Both the position numbers and the translations under genes were made by a program. A DNA stretch of 33,256 nucleotides, taken from Condylostoma magnum (lineage: Eukaryota > Ciliophora > Heterotrichea > Heterotrichida > Condylostomatidae). Positions within the stretch are counted from its first letter, which is position 1. The number at the start of each line of letters is the position of its first letter. The DNA lies in contig CAKKTI010000052.1 of NCBI GenBank assembly GCA_920105805.1, positions 6,063 through 39,318 of the forward strand, written 5' to 3'. The notes below the pieces were generated by a model. It saw nothing but the letters and a program-made list of their open reading frames with translations, was not told the DNA's origin and made no database searches. This document shows positions 22,231 to 33,256 of this stretch, piece after piece.

Positions 22231-24138
22231 ATGTTTTTTAGGGCGCGAAATTTATTCAGGAGCTAATTCTTTAACATGACTCGTAGATTTAGCCAAAATA
22301 ATAAAATTCCTCATACATTTGTTTCATCTTATTATACAATTTCTAATCAGGATATCAGGGAATTTTTACAACGTTGCAATTTAGAATTTAAAGAAAGTTC
22401 AAATGGATATATAGCCAAAACTTGCCCAATTTGCCCAAAGCCTCATAATGATGATAGAACCAACTTCTTTACACTAGGATTTAAATACAACAGTGGAATT
22501 TTCAACTGTTTTAGATGTGGAGCAAGTGGATCGTGATATGACTTTAAAAATTTTGTTTTAGGAGGAAACATGATAGAAAGCATTAAAAATAAGGACTTTG
22601 CACTACCAGATATGTCATTGTGGCAAATTCTCCTTGATAATACTAAAAAAGATTAATATTAAAGTATAATTGACTACATAACCTAAGAAAGAGGAATCAA
22701 TAAAGAGATTATAGAGAAATATAACATAGGAGTAGGCCTTGAAAAGTACAAAAATTTTGATACTGAAGAATACCATCAGATACCCTCAGTATACTTTCCG
22801 ATGTATACGAATTAATTAGTAAGGATTAAAACTAGAGGAATTCCTAAAGAAAACAAGCAATATATGAAACTGCTACCTACAGGAGGCTAATGGGGGATTT
22901 TTGGTCTTAATACGATAAACTCTGAGCAAAAAACTGTAATTTTAACAGAGGGGGAATTTGATGCTATGGCAGCCCATCAAGCCACAGGTTTACCAGCCTT
23001 ATCTCTACCAGGCGGGGCCTCATATCTTCCTGTACAAATCCTTCCATTTCTAGAAAGATTTTAAAAGATTTATCTATGAATGGACGATGATATTAGAGGA
23101 AGAGATGCTGCTTAGAAATTTGCTAAAAAACTCGGGTCTAAAAGATGTTTTATTGTAAGAGGGAAAGATGGTGATTCTCCGAAAGATGCTAATGATGCTT
23201 TGTTACAATGAAATTACGAGGATATTCAATAATATATACTAAGAGCTGCCCCAGTTGCAGATTAGCATATTATCACTTTTAGGGATATAAGGGAATCGGT
23301 GTATTAAAAGATCCTTAATTTTGACGAGGAATGTGGAATAATGACTGATTCATTTTAGTGGTACAATGAAAAGACGAAGGGGTTTAGGAAAGGAGAGCTA
23401 ACTATACTCACTGGAGGGACTGGGTCAGGAAAAACTACCTTGTTATCATAGCTTTCTATGGATTTGTGTTCTAAAGGTGTTCCGACACTCTGGGGAAGTT
23501 TTGAGATAAAAAATGAAATTCTCCTCTAAAAACTTCTCATGCAATTTAGTAAAACTGATCTAATAAAAAGCCCATAACTTTTCCATGAATATGCTGATAA
23601 ATTTGAAGAACTTCCTCTTTACATGCTGAGATACTTCGGTTCAACAGATGTTGACAGGATTATTGATACAATGGATTACGCAGTGTATACTTATGACATT
23701 GGCCACATAATAGTTGACAATTTATAATTTATGTTATCGGGCCAGGCTATAGGCTATGCTAAGTTTGACTTACAAGACTAGGTCATATCAAAATTCAGAA
23801 ACTTTGCCACAGACTAAAACGTGCATATAACAATAGTAATCCACCCGAAGAAAGTAGACGATGATTCAGATTTAAACATAAGCAGTGTATTTGGATCAGC
23901 CAAAGCAACCTAAGAAGCAGATAATATATTCGTGCTCTAAAATCGTCATAAATACCGACTAATAGATATACGTAAAAACAGGTTTGATGGAGAACTAGGA
24001 AGGGTTGGACTAGGCTTTGATAAGTCAACCTTTTCATTCTTTGAACTTACAACTGATGAAATAACAAATCTAAGAACTAATCCGGAGGTTACAATGACTG
24101 ACATTGTTAACATCAGAAAACTTACTAGGGAAGACTAA
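22231..24138 (+). CDS. TWNK: Mitochondrial Twinkle/gp4-type primase-helicase
   Basis: A 635-residue replicative helicase of the mitochondrial genome. The start ATG 22231 gives [19 protein letters not shown], an arginine-rich presequence; the ATG at 22276 would lose it. The primase half is intact: zinc-binding C65-C68-C93-C96, TOPRIM acid E240 ([10 protein letters not shown]) and YLWMDDD (D285-D287, the Trp being TGA). The RecA-like helicase carries Walker [10 protein letters not shown] (K401), Walker B HIIVDNLQFML, the HPKK motif and the arginine-finger-like [10 protein letters not shown]. Animal Twinkle has lost the primase cysteines; keeping them suggests priming activity, as in plants and protists. 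It ends at TAA 24136-24138, convergent with CFAP52 by 17 bases. Confidence 0.96.
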
Positions 24139-24155
24139 TTAACTTATTAAAATTA

Positions 24156-26030
24156 CTAAGATCCAAAAAAGTTCCATAGTGCTATTGAGTAATCGTCACT
24201 TACAGTTATAAGTTGTTTTTGATCTGGACTCCAGCTTACGGAGTTAACTCTGCTGCTATGTCCTGAGCCTTGGGCTATTATTTAGAGGGTTTACACGTTG
24301 AAAATTATAAGCTCACCGTCTTCACCTGCTCCTGCTAGTAAATTGCCATCCGGGGACATTGAAAGGGAGTTAAGTTGCTTTTAGTATGGAATTTGCTGTA
24401 CAGGATTAGCCTCGTCACAATCCCAAAACAGTATAGGACACCCAACTCCACATGTTATAAGCTCATTTTCCCCATCTTTCCTCTGCGCCATATCACAGAA
24501 ACTTCCATTGCCAATCTCATGACTAACAACCCTTCTCTCTAACTTTAAATCATACGTGTTAATAATCCTATCACTCCCACATGTATGGATTAGATGAGGC
24601 TGCAGTATATCTGGGAAAACTCGTACTAACGGTTTCCTGTTGTCACTGTATTAAGTCAGCAGCTAATGAGTTGATCTCGACCAAATCCTTAAAATAGCAT
24701 CGTCACCTCCTGAGAGTATATAATTAGCATTGATAAACAGTGCAGTTACCTTACCTCTGTGAGCATTAGGAATTTCCCACCTCAGCTGTCTCGTCTAAAA
24801 GTCGTAGTTTCTGATTCCCCCATCAGCCCATCCAGTTAAAATACTCCCATCTTCAGCCACCGCACATGAAGTCCCTTCTGCCTTATTATTAGGCCCTGCC
24901 CTAAAGACTACGGTGTAGTCCGAGGAGTCGTATATCCTTGCAACACCAGCTGAGTCAACTACCAAAAACATATCACTTCTCTAGCCAAATGACACATCTT
25001 TTACCATTCCTATCGGATTTTCCGAATGAAGAGTATTCGTAAGATCAGATGGCAGTACTCTAAACAAACACCCAAGATCTGTACCACATAGTAACTCAGT
25101 TTTATCCTTACTGAAAGACAGGGAAGTAATCTAACCTGGAAGTATGCTTTCAGCCACTATATTCCACTTTGTATCAGACCCTTATAGCTTCTTTAACTTC
25201 CCATCTCCACTTCCTATATAGATATCTCCATCTAATTCAGCAATAGCCAGAATTCCCCGACTACTCACTGGCAAACTAGCCCTGAAAACCTTATTAACCA
25301 AATTAAAAACACACAGCTCTCCACTACCTGTACCTCCTATAACAAATTACTTAGTATAATCAGTCACTGAGCAATTATACTATCTATTCAACCCAGTGCT
25401 AGGCAACTAGCACTGTTATGTAGTAACACGATAAGTCATTGAGGCTATATCAAACTCAAAGTAATTTATAGCAACTGATGAAAAGAAAAGAGTGACTAAT
25501 TAGTAAGATGGGTGCTTACCAGCCCCCGGAAGTCCTTACCCAGAATCGGCAACTGTTCCCCAGGAAAACGATAAAACCGGAAACTCATAACGTCTGCTGT
25601 ATAAAGATGATCCATCCGAGCAGTTTCAGACCATTAGCACTCCCAATTAAGAAGAAGCTGCCAGCAGTCCGGAATCAGGGGAAAAGTCACATCCTGTCAC
25701 ATTTCCCACAAGGCCGCCAAATTAGGTTATTGGAGACTTGGATTAGTAGTTTCATATAATCACAGGGGCCTCGTTGTTACGGAGAGTCACGGAGCCTGCT
25801 TGGCCTGAAGATATTATTGAGCCACAGGGGGATATGCTTAAGGCTGTTATGTCATTGTCATGACCTTTAAGGAAAACTTATGAGCTTTTGTCGTTTACGT
25901 CTTCTATTACAACTAGGCCACCTATTGTGTAGATTATAGTGGATTGGTCTTAGGGGTGGTAAAGAGCTGTTGTGGGATATTGTCCTGTAAATCCAAATAC
26001 ATGCTCTAGTTCGAGAAGGTCTTATTCCAT
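24156..26030 (-). CDS. CFAP52: Cilia- and flagella-associated protein 52 (WDR16)
   Basis: A 624-residue WD40 double-propeller, a microtubule inner protein of doublet microtubules. It starts with the family block LELEHVFGFTGQYPTTALYHP and ILY-like IIYTIGGLVVI. Blades follow in order, with KGHDNDITALSISPCG, FGGLVGNVTGCDFSPDSG, a central YIGSGDGKLKKL, GWADGGIRNYDF, AHRGKVTAL, ILSGGDDAILRIW and the terminal GHSSRVNSVSWSPDQ...IALWNFFGS. Length matches the family (about 620). Several blade Trp (VIIW, LMVW) are TGA codons. It ends at TAG TAA (24153-24158). No intron. With TTLL it shows that ciliary genes are dispersed among others here. Confidence 0.96.
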
Positions 26031-26115
26031 TTATAATTTAGAGAGGGAATACAATGATTAAGTATTTGATGTTTTATCATATAGAAATTAACCTTACACA
26101 ATAATGAATTTACTA

Positions 26116-29100
26116 CTAAATATTGATCTTGATTCCTCTTTCTGGCCTTCTTTCTATAATCCTTTAGCCTTATCTGTATTTTTTCGCCTCTGTATAGATT
26201 CTTTTCGCATTTATATCTGCCTTGCATTATATTCTACTCTTAGGACTCAATTATTCATTCCTAATAAGCATAAAAATACTCCCATCTTTCATTAAAACAG
26301 GCTTCCTTTTCAAATTCTATAAACCTGTCGAATTTCTTGATGATTCAATGCCTAAATAGCTTCCCTTTTAATCTTCATCTCTTTAATCATCTACTAAAAT
26401 CCATACAAACTGTGCTGGTTAATACTGAGCCACTTGTAAGCCTTCATACTTTTCTTCTAAATCTAAAGAACGAAGCATTCATTGATACAAATGATCTATG
26501 TTTGGACTAGGACCATAATCAAATATTTTCTATTTAAACTCTGTTCTTTCATCTCCATTTTTAATACAGAATCCGATCAACATGGAATCAGCAGTTAGAT
26601 TCTCAGGCTCATCTAGCACTTCAATCACCAATTCAATATAATTCCCAAAGTTGAGTTATTACAACGTCTTTTTATTATCTCTGTGTATTTTTCCAGGAAG
26701 GCCTTAATTATTACGGTCTCTGATTCTAATGAGACAAAGATCCTCTATTTAACTAAACGTTTCAAGTTATATTATCTATTCTCTTAGATCTTATAGTGTG
26801 ATATACTAGGAAACCTGTAGATCTTATATATAGCAACTTTATTCTCCTGAGCTTGAAATATATACTCCAACTTAAACTGTTTCACACGATTCTAACACAT
26901 TTAAGTCCCTTCATACTAGAGTATCTCCATCCTTAACATTAGCCTTGGTTAATTTTTATCTGTCATCTTTTAGTAGAGTGATTGGCTCTAATTGCCAGTC
27001 TATTGTATATAATTTTATATCTTGTCTTCCTAATACACCAAAAACAGCTTATTTAAGCTATCCTACAGTAGAAAACTCGTCTAAAAACACATCCTGCATA
27101 TTTTCACAAGGATTCTAAGCAATACGTATAACCATTTGACCTTACTTCGGAGGATTTCCTCTTTCAACCATTAATAACAACCCTCCCTCAGAAAATCCCT
27201 CTATATTGCAAATCCTTGTGTTTTGTTCTTCCTAACTCAACACAGTGTTTCCTCTAAGTTTTCTTAGTCTTATAGGATTATCTTACGGAATTTAATAGTA
27301 AAGTCTTATTTCTTCTTGAAGTTATTTTAGAGTTAATCCAAGATTTACCACCTTTGACTCTATATTCTCAGGATCTAATTCATCACTGACTAATATAGTT
27401 TCCTCACCTGCCTGTAATTATTATACTTCTGACTGTATACTAGCTTCATCTAGTACATTTACATATAGCTTATCTCCGTGATTTAATGCAAATTCATGCA
27501 GTTTTTTATCATCTCCTATTAATATTTCATGTCTAAACTTAATTTCTTAGTTTTCAACAGGGATTGAAGAGCGTAACTGTATATTGTTCTTTAATTCATT
27601 AAATGTGTTTTCCTTATTACACAAAATAGGAACTCTTTCTCCCATTATTTCAACTATCAGCTCAATTGGATGTGCCTTTTCTCCTATGTATTTCAGAATT
27701 TATGACAGATCGTTTTATTAGTTAGCATCAAGCAGAAGCCAGCATGACTTATGACAAACCTCTTACTCTTATAAGGTCAATTCCTTTTATAAAACAGACC
27801 TTAAGTGAACGTAATCGTTATTCATTTTTAAACACTCAACTAATATAGAGTCTTCTTATGAATTAGCAAAGTCAAAAACAGCTGAAGACTACTATTCTAC
27901 CTAAAACTTTCCTTATAGTCCTTATTTCCAAGGAATATCATCAGTTACATATTTCAGTGCTCCAGAATCCCAAGTAAATAAATCAATAGGCTAAATAATC
28001 ATCTCAACCCAATTTTTTAGCTCTTCATATTCCTAACGTTCCTTCTATAAAGAATCCTGCCATATTTCCAACTCCCTTTAGAAGTAATCTGGAATTTCAG
28101 GTAAAGATTAGCTGCTATCCAATGATTTTTGCCTGTATACCAGTATATAAGCACTTTCCTGCCCCCCAAACAATCCAGCTAAAGTTTAAGCACTGGTAGC
28201 TGTTACATTCGAATCATTGAATAAGAACCAGTTAGTAAGCAATGATGGATCATTACTCCTAATCTTCTACTTCCTTTTATTCTCTTACTCAACATTTCAA
28301 TTTCCCAAACTATACAAATCTCGTATATACGCATAGTAATGTCCTCCCATTGCAGTGCCCGAGTGAACAGCAACAGCAAATAATTAGTACACGCCAGCAG
28401 ACTAATTCCACTTAGATAAATCGATTTCTAATGAAAATCTGAACTAATCTGATATTTTCTTCCTTTCATAAGTGTTTTAATCATACTCAAATCTTGATAA
28501 ACACAGCGTTAGTATAGGGGGCACTTTCTCCAAAACAACTGACTTTGAAGCATCTGTCTTTTCCTGGCATATTTCACACTCATACTTGTTTTCATCCGTC
28601 AAATAATCCACAGCTGTTAAAGCATTCAGACTTTCCTCCAATGTCTTCATACCTTTAACCTATAGTATAAGATCACTAAACATTTCAGGCCTTTCTCTCA
28701 CAGTTCCACACTTACTGCACTCTATAAGATTTAGAAACTGTCCCCTATACAGACTATGAATAAGTGACTAATACTAAGTAGGCTCTAGTACACTTTCTAC
28801 AGCATCAAACAAAACTCTATTCAACTCCTAAAAATCCTACTATATAACAACATCCTCTGCACTCCATCCAAAACTATTGGTCAAATTCACAGTTTCTACT
28901 TCACTTATATCCTCAGATTGCATTTTAACAAACAATTCCTACAAAGCTAATAGTAGTGTCCTTTTTCTATCATCCTATACTAGATCACTGGGATTTTATA
29001 AGTTATCCTAACATAAAGGCAACTCTAATACAGCTTTTCTGAGTTCTGGGGTCATGAAGCAAATCTGTATCAATGAATTAAGGTAGCACGTGGATGTTCT

Positions 29101-29262
29101 GAGTATATCTTACTGATTTGTAATTCCTACTAAATTGCTGGAAGGCCTTGGCCTTGGAGGTTCTTTAGTGTCCTCTGCACAGTTTTTAGCTCTAACTTAA
29201 TGAGCAGTAAGAAGCATCCCGAATTCCTCCTCCTCATCGTCTAGGAACATACCGTCAAACAT
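26116..29262 (-). CDS. USP40: Ubiquitin-specific protease USP40-like, exons 29114-29262 and 26116-29098
   Basis: A 1043-residue deubiquitinase. The N-terminus MFDGMFLDDEEEEFGM resembles USP40's MFGDLFEEE. The Cys box NQTSTCYLNSL is restored only by removing a 15-nt intron; catalytic Cys is residue 54. QQDFQELNRVLFDA, the zinc-finger cysteines CSKC and CEIC, SRFEYD and the His box AVHSGTAMGGHYYAY (about residue 300) follow. After the catalytic domain (ends about 400, GGQESAYILVYRQ) come ubiquitin-like folds to the end, including LKRKPVLMKDGS-like sequence near the C-terminus as in USP40. It ends at TAG TAG TAA (26110-26118). The start is only 15 bases from the divergent start at 29278. Substrates unknown. 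Confidence 0.93.
29099..29113 (-). other. 15-nt spliceosomal intron in USP40
   Basis: On the minus strand GTAAGATATACTCAG (15 bases, GT...AG) interrupts the Gln codon of the catalytic Cys box. Unspliced, the frame stays open but inserts five residues (QDILR region) inside the invariant NQ-x-x-TCYLNSL motif; spliced, the motif is continuous. This is the best-supported intron in the window because the conserved active site dictates its borders. Confidence 0.9.
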
Positions 29263-29277
29263 GTTTATTTATATAAG

Positions 29278-32200
29278 ATGTGAGTAGTAATAGGGATTTT
29301 GGTAGTTATTGGAGATTTGATCACAGTGTCAGATTTGGTAGTTGAGAATGATTAGATACTAGCGTAGGGGTATTTCAGGTTTACCTTTCTGCCTTTGAGT
29401 AGAATTCCGCAGGGAGGGAGAATTAGTATTGAGTTTTAAGAGGAATTCGGGGATTTAAGCTTTTCTTCGTGCGATGTAACAGGAGTTGATAGGGAGAATG
29501 ATAAGGCGTGCTAGGCTTATAATAGAGTTGTCAATGTTACTGGGTGCTTTCCATCGTCTTTGGATCAAAGCAGTAATGTTGAAGTTGTTACTTTGTAATT
29601 GAATTAAATTACCAACCCGATTGCTGGGAAAAATTATTAGTTTGTGCTTAATACTTATGATATGAGTGACAGTTTGATTGATAATGGGGTGTTTTAGTAA
29701 GAAATTTAACCGATTTTGTTATAATAAGCTGAGATAAGTCATCAGAGTCAAAAATCTGGGGAATTTAATATTTGGAGATTTCTTATTAAAAGCTAGCTAG
29801 AAATTCCTGCGAATTCTTAAATTGCTGTTAAATTTCCAGTTTGAAGCAGCATTGAAGATAGCAAGCTTTACTGTCAGATTGTTTCTAGTTGTGTTATGTA
29901 AGATAGTGATTTAGTAATGAGCTGTAATTGTGGATAGAATGAGTTGTTAATAGATATTGCACAGAATATCAGTAAATAATTTTAAATCAATGTTGATTCA
30001 TTGAGAAATCCTCCTGATACTTAGTAAGTAGGCCAGCTTAGTATATAAATTTAATACAGTGGTGGAATTATGGCTAGTATTGAAAACATAACTACTTAAG
30101 TTACCTTGCCAGCTGACATAAATGAGCTTTAAGTACAGTTGGATTAATGAAAGATTAATAGTGAAGCTGTTTATACTGTTCAGTTTAAATGCTAAAATCC
30201 AATACCTATTGATGCTGTTATGGTTTTAAGTATGTCTGATGAATTGACCATTAACAATACAATTACAACTAAAATTGATGGAATTTTTTATATTAGAAGA
30301 AATTGAACGGATTTTAGTATAAGTGGGTAAGAAATTGTACTAAATAATGGATTTTCAGAATCTGTAGCTTCATAAACTAATGTAAAATTTGAGATACTTA
30401 AAATTAGAAATGCTCCTTTTATTCAACCTACACAAACTTTATCTATTTTGATAAAAACAAGTAGTGATTTTGAAATATGCTAGTCTTAGACAAATGCCTA
30501 GTTGCTATTCCAAAAGGGTACTTTAACAAATTTAACAGTTTTACCTTAATCCCATGTTGTTGGATAAGAAACCTAATACTAAATATAATTTACAACATAA
30601 GAATGACATACAAGCAGCAGTTACTTTGAGATTTAAGTTCCATAATCTATAAAGTCTAATACTCTTACTGATCAAACTTGCTCTATTTAGATAGATACTT
30701 AAACAATAGATGCTGTATGTAATTCGTAGACTGCATAGATTATAGCAATCTCAGATTTGATAGAATTTTCCGGTGATTTTACAGAAACAACTATTCAGTT
30801 AAACTTGCTGTTATAAAATCCATAGTCAACAAAACCAACAGAATAATTTGTCATTCGTTCATTTTGGAATAACTTGAATACAACTCCAATAACGTAAGGC
30901 ACATCTTAACCTATAATTCCTACAAATGGTCTGTTAAAATCTGTAAGTATTACTCCTGAAAACAACATTACAGGTACTACGACAGATTACACTTTTACTA
31001 TAGAAATAAACAACACACTACCAGCTGGTAGCAATATTGAAGTTATAATGCCTTAAGATGTATTTCTTTTAGACATAACACAAAATTGCTAGAATATTGA
31101 AGGTTTTAGTCAAAATATGCAATGTTAAAACTAGTTAAGAAAGATTGATTTAATTAATGGGATTTAAGAGGATAAAACAGAGGGATTTCTAAGATTCTTA
31201 ATAAGTGGAGTGAAAAACCCTGTTTCTTTAAAACCAACAGGAAATTTTATATTTAATACGAAATTAGACGGGTATTTAATTGATACAGGAGAAAACTAGA
31301 TTACAATGACGCAAGCCCATGAATTTCAGTAAATAGAAATTATATCTGACTTAAGCAAAGTTAATTCAATTTCAAACTTAATAGTAAATTTAAGAGTTTA
31401 TAATACAATACCTGAACAAGGATCAATAAAAATTTAATTACCACCTGATCTAAGTTTTCCCTAGACTCTTAATTGCTCTACTCCTTATACAGAAATAACT
31501 ATTCAGTGTTAAATTAATAACAGTGTTTTAGAAATACAAATTTAATCAGGATAAATTTTATAGGAATTTTAAGTAAGAATCGAGAATTTTCAAAATCCTT
31601 CAAAAACAGGTGAATCTGGTCCTTTTCTTATACAGTCCGAATTAAATGGCTTTATAATGGATTCAAGTAATAATGCCACTTTAAATATAACGATACCAGA
31701 CGATTTGCCATCAGTTATAGTTACAGCTTAAGACTATGACATTTCCTCAGAAACAGCATATAGCTTCTAAATAACTCTAAACAATGCAATTCCAGCAAAT
31801 GGATACTTAAATATACAGTTTCCTTCATAAATTAGCCTTAATATCACCGAATGCTAACTAAACTCAGAATAGAAATCATTTGAATTATTAGATCAAAACA
31901 CTATATAAATAAGCACTTTTACGTCTGATTACACAGAACAAAACCTTCAAGTATAAATAAAAGACTTAATAAATTACACATAAAATTAATAAACTGACAA
32001 TTTTACAATTCAAACCTTAACATCAGATAAAAAGATTATAAGTGAAAACACTTAAAGCTCAATTAGCTTTACTTGCTAAGATCCATGCTAAGACTGTGAA
32101 AATTCTCCTAATAACTGCTAATCATGCAACCCTAATTCTTAATAGCCTTATTACTGAAATGGTCAATGTAATGATAAATGTGAACCTTCGAAATATGCAG

Positions 32201-33256
32201 ATGAGTCATAAATATGCTAGCCTTGTAGCTCCGACTGCAAAACTTGCGAAAATTAGAATAATTAATGCACTTCTTGCATATAAAACAGTCCTACCCCATA
32301 CTTAAAAAATACGCAGTGTATTGAATAATGCCCGTAGGGCTACATGGCTAATAATGAATTAACTTGTCTATAATGCAATGATAAGTGCAATGAGTGTGGT
32401 CCAACTCCAGATTATTGCATCACATGCAAAAATGATTAAAAGGAGCACAATGGTGATTGCAAAGATACCTGCCCTATGCTAACTACTATATAATTCTAAA
32501 ACAACTGTGTAGATTGTGACTCTAATTGTCTTCACTGCTAAAACTCACCAGACTTTTGTACAAAATGTGCAGAAGATAAAATGTTCTACTAAAACAAATG
32601 TCTTGATGACTGTATATAAGGGCTTACTATAAAAGATGACGAGCTTAAATAATGCTATGATTGCCTTACACCCTGCTTAACATGTGAGTAAAGCGTTGAT
32701 TTATGCACATCGTGTATAAAAGGTTATAGTTTATACTAAAACACCTGTGTAGCAAGTTGTCCCCTTGGGTTTATTTCAGAGTAAAATATCTGTATTAAGT
32801 GTTATAGTGAATGTAAAACATGCGAAAGATCTGTAGATATTTGCACCTCATGCCAAGATGATTAATTCTTATACAATAACTTTTGCTTTGATCAATGCCC
32901 ATAGGGCATTACAGTACCTAAAAATAATCAATGCCTTCCATGCAATAGTGACTGTGAAAGTTGCTTTGGTGATGTTTCGAATTGTATAGGATGCAGTGAC
33001 AATCTTGCTTTATATTAAAACCAGTGTGTTTTAAACTGTCCTGATGGATATTTGCAGATTTAAGGGGAATGCCAGAAATGTGATTAAAGTTGTAAAACTT
33101 GTGAATTGAGTGTAGGAAATTGTATAGAATGTGCTGAGGGGAGAGCTACTTATAATGGCTAATGCGTGGAGCAGTGTACTAGTTAAAAGTATAGTTTAGT
33201 AGATGGAGAGTGTGTTCTGTGCGAAAGTCCATGTGAGACTTGCTAAGACTCAGTGA
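29278..33256 (+). CDS. Large secreted/surface protein: seven beta-rich repeats then furin-like Cys repeats (C-terminus beyond window)
   Basis: At least 1326 codons, open to the right edge. The N-terminus MWVVIGILVVIGDLI is a signal-peptide-like hydrophobic run (its second codon is TGA). Seven tandem units of about 130 residues follow, marked by an N-x-I-P-x-x-G-x-I-x-I-x-x-P core near bases 29403, 29800, 30201, 30601 (divergent), 31017, 31408 and 31787, with many N-x-S/T sites (NNTLP, NNATLNIT). From about 32070 the protein is Cys-rich in C-x2-C-x3-C-x2-C arrays typical of furin-like/growth-factor-receptor Cys-rich repeats (CQDCENSPNNCQSCN, CKTCERSVDICTSC). Such proteins are abundant on ciliate surfaces; the role here is unknown. 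No intron required. Confidence 0.85.

Noticed and set aside
25508-25759. Plus-strand 83-codon frame MGAYQPPEVL
   Set aside because: Antisense to the CFAP52 N-terminal propeller, whose blades are continuous through the interval.
3417-29000. Karyorelict code 27 (TAA/TAG always Gln, TGA Trp or stop)
   Set aside because: Fumarase, gamma-adaptin, CFAP52, NudC and USP40 end at their family C-termini on TAG or TAA with no TGA in frame nearby, and two gene pairs would fuse.
29261-29290. 14-nt intron GTGAGTAGTAATAG with start at ATG 29261
   Set aside because: It would keep the frame, but 14 nt is off the 15-nt norm and the ATG would overlap USP40's start codon; ATG 29278 is simpler.
32042-32305. Plus-strand 87-codon frame MKTLKAQLALL
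   Set aside because: A shifted-frame shadow of the furin-like Cys repeats; the C-x2-C pattern runs in the other frame.

Overview
The window reads as macronuclear DNA of a heterotrich ciliate close to Condylostoma. (1) Conserved proteins are legible only if in-frame TAA and TAG are read as Gln and in-frame TGA as Trp. (2) The same genes plainly end on TAG or TAA at the family's usual C-terminus, and at least once apparently on TGA. All three stop codons are therefore context-dependent, the logic of NCBI code 28, rather than the karyorelict code 27 in which only TGA can stop. (3) Two introns of exactly 15 nt interrupt conserved frames, a heterotrich hallmark. The species is an inference; I cannot run a database search.

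Layout. 1-2670 (minus): a pentapeptide/WD-repeat protein running off the left edge, preceded by a five-finger C2H2 protein. 2762-5678 (plus): a basic Ser/Arg-rich protein and AP-1 gamma-adaptin. 5733-8152 (minus): a small acidic protein, the Golgi transport protein GOT1 and a TTLL6/13-type tubulin glutamylase. 8196-8495 (plus): a small unknown gene with a 15-nt intron. 8526-13288 (minus): fumarase, RPA1, an N-myristoylated MAPKKK-like kinase and a lipid-anchored EF-hand-like protein. 13289-15552: no gene I can defend. 15553-18880 (plus): a CDPK-like kinase, an 835-base gap and NudC. 18887-21197 (minus): a paralogue of the EF-hand-like protein and a coiled-coil EF-hand protein. 21198-22230: no defensible gene. 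22231-24138 (plus): mitochondrial Twinkle primase-helicase. 24156-29262 (minus): CFAP52 and USP40. 29278 to the right edge (plus): a giant secreted or surface protein with seven tandem beta-rich units followed by furin-like Cys-rich repeats.

Genes are packed very tightly: most spacers are 6-91 nt, and the divergent USP40/surface-protein start codons are 15 nt apart. The three long gaps (2264, 1033 and 835 nt) stand out. There is no operon-like functional grouping, but ciliary genes (TTLL, CFAP52), replication genes (RPA1, nuclear; Twinkle, mitochondrial), trafficking genes (AP1G, GOT1) and calcium/lipid-anchored signalling genes (MAPKKK, CDPK, two MGC EF-hand-like proteins, coiled-coil EF-hand protein) are well represented. 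I saw no transposon, viral remnant, rRNA, tRNA, telomere or CRISPR array. Because all three stop codons can be sense, ORF boundaries were set by homology, spacing and the position of stop clusters, and several ends could move by a few codons.
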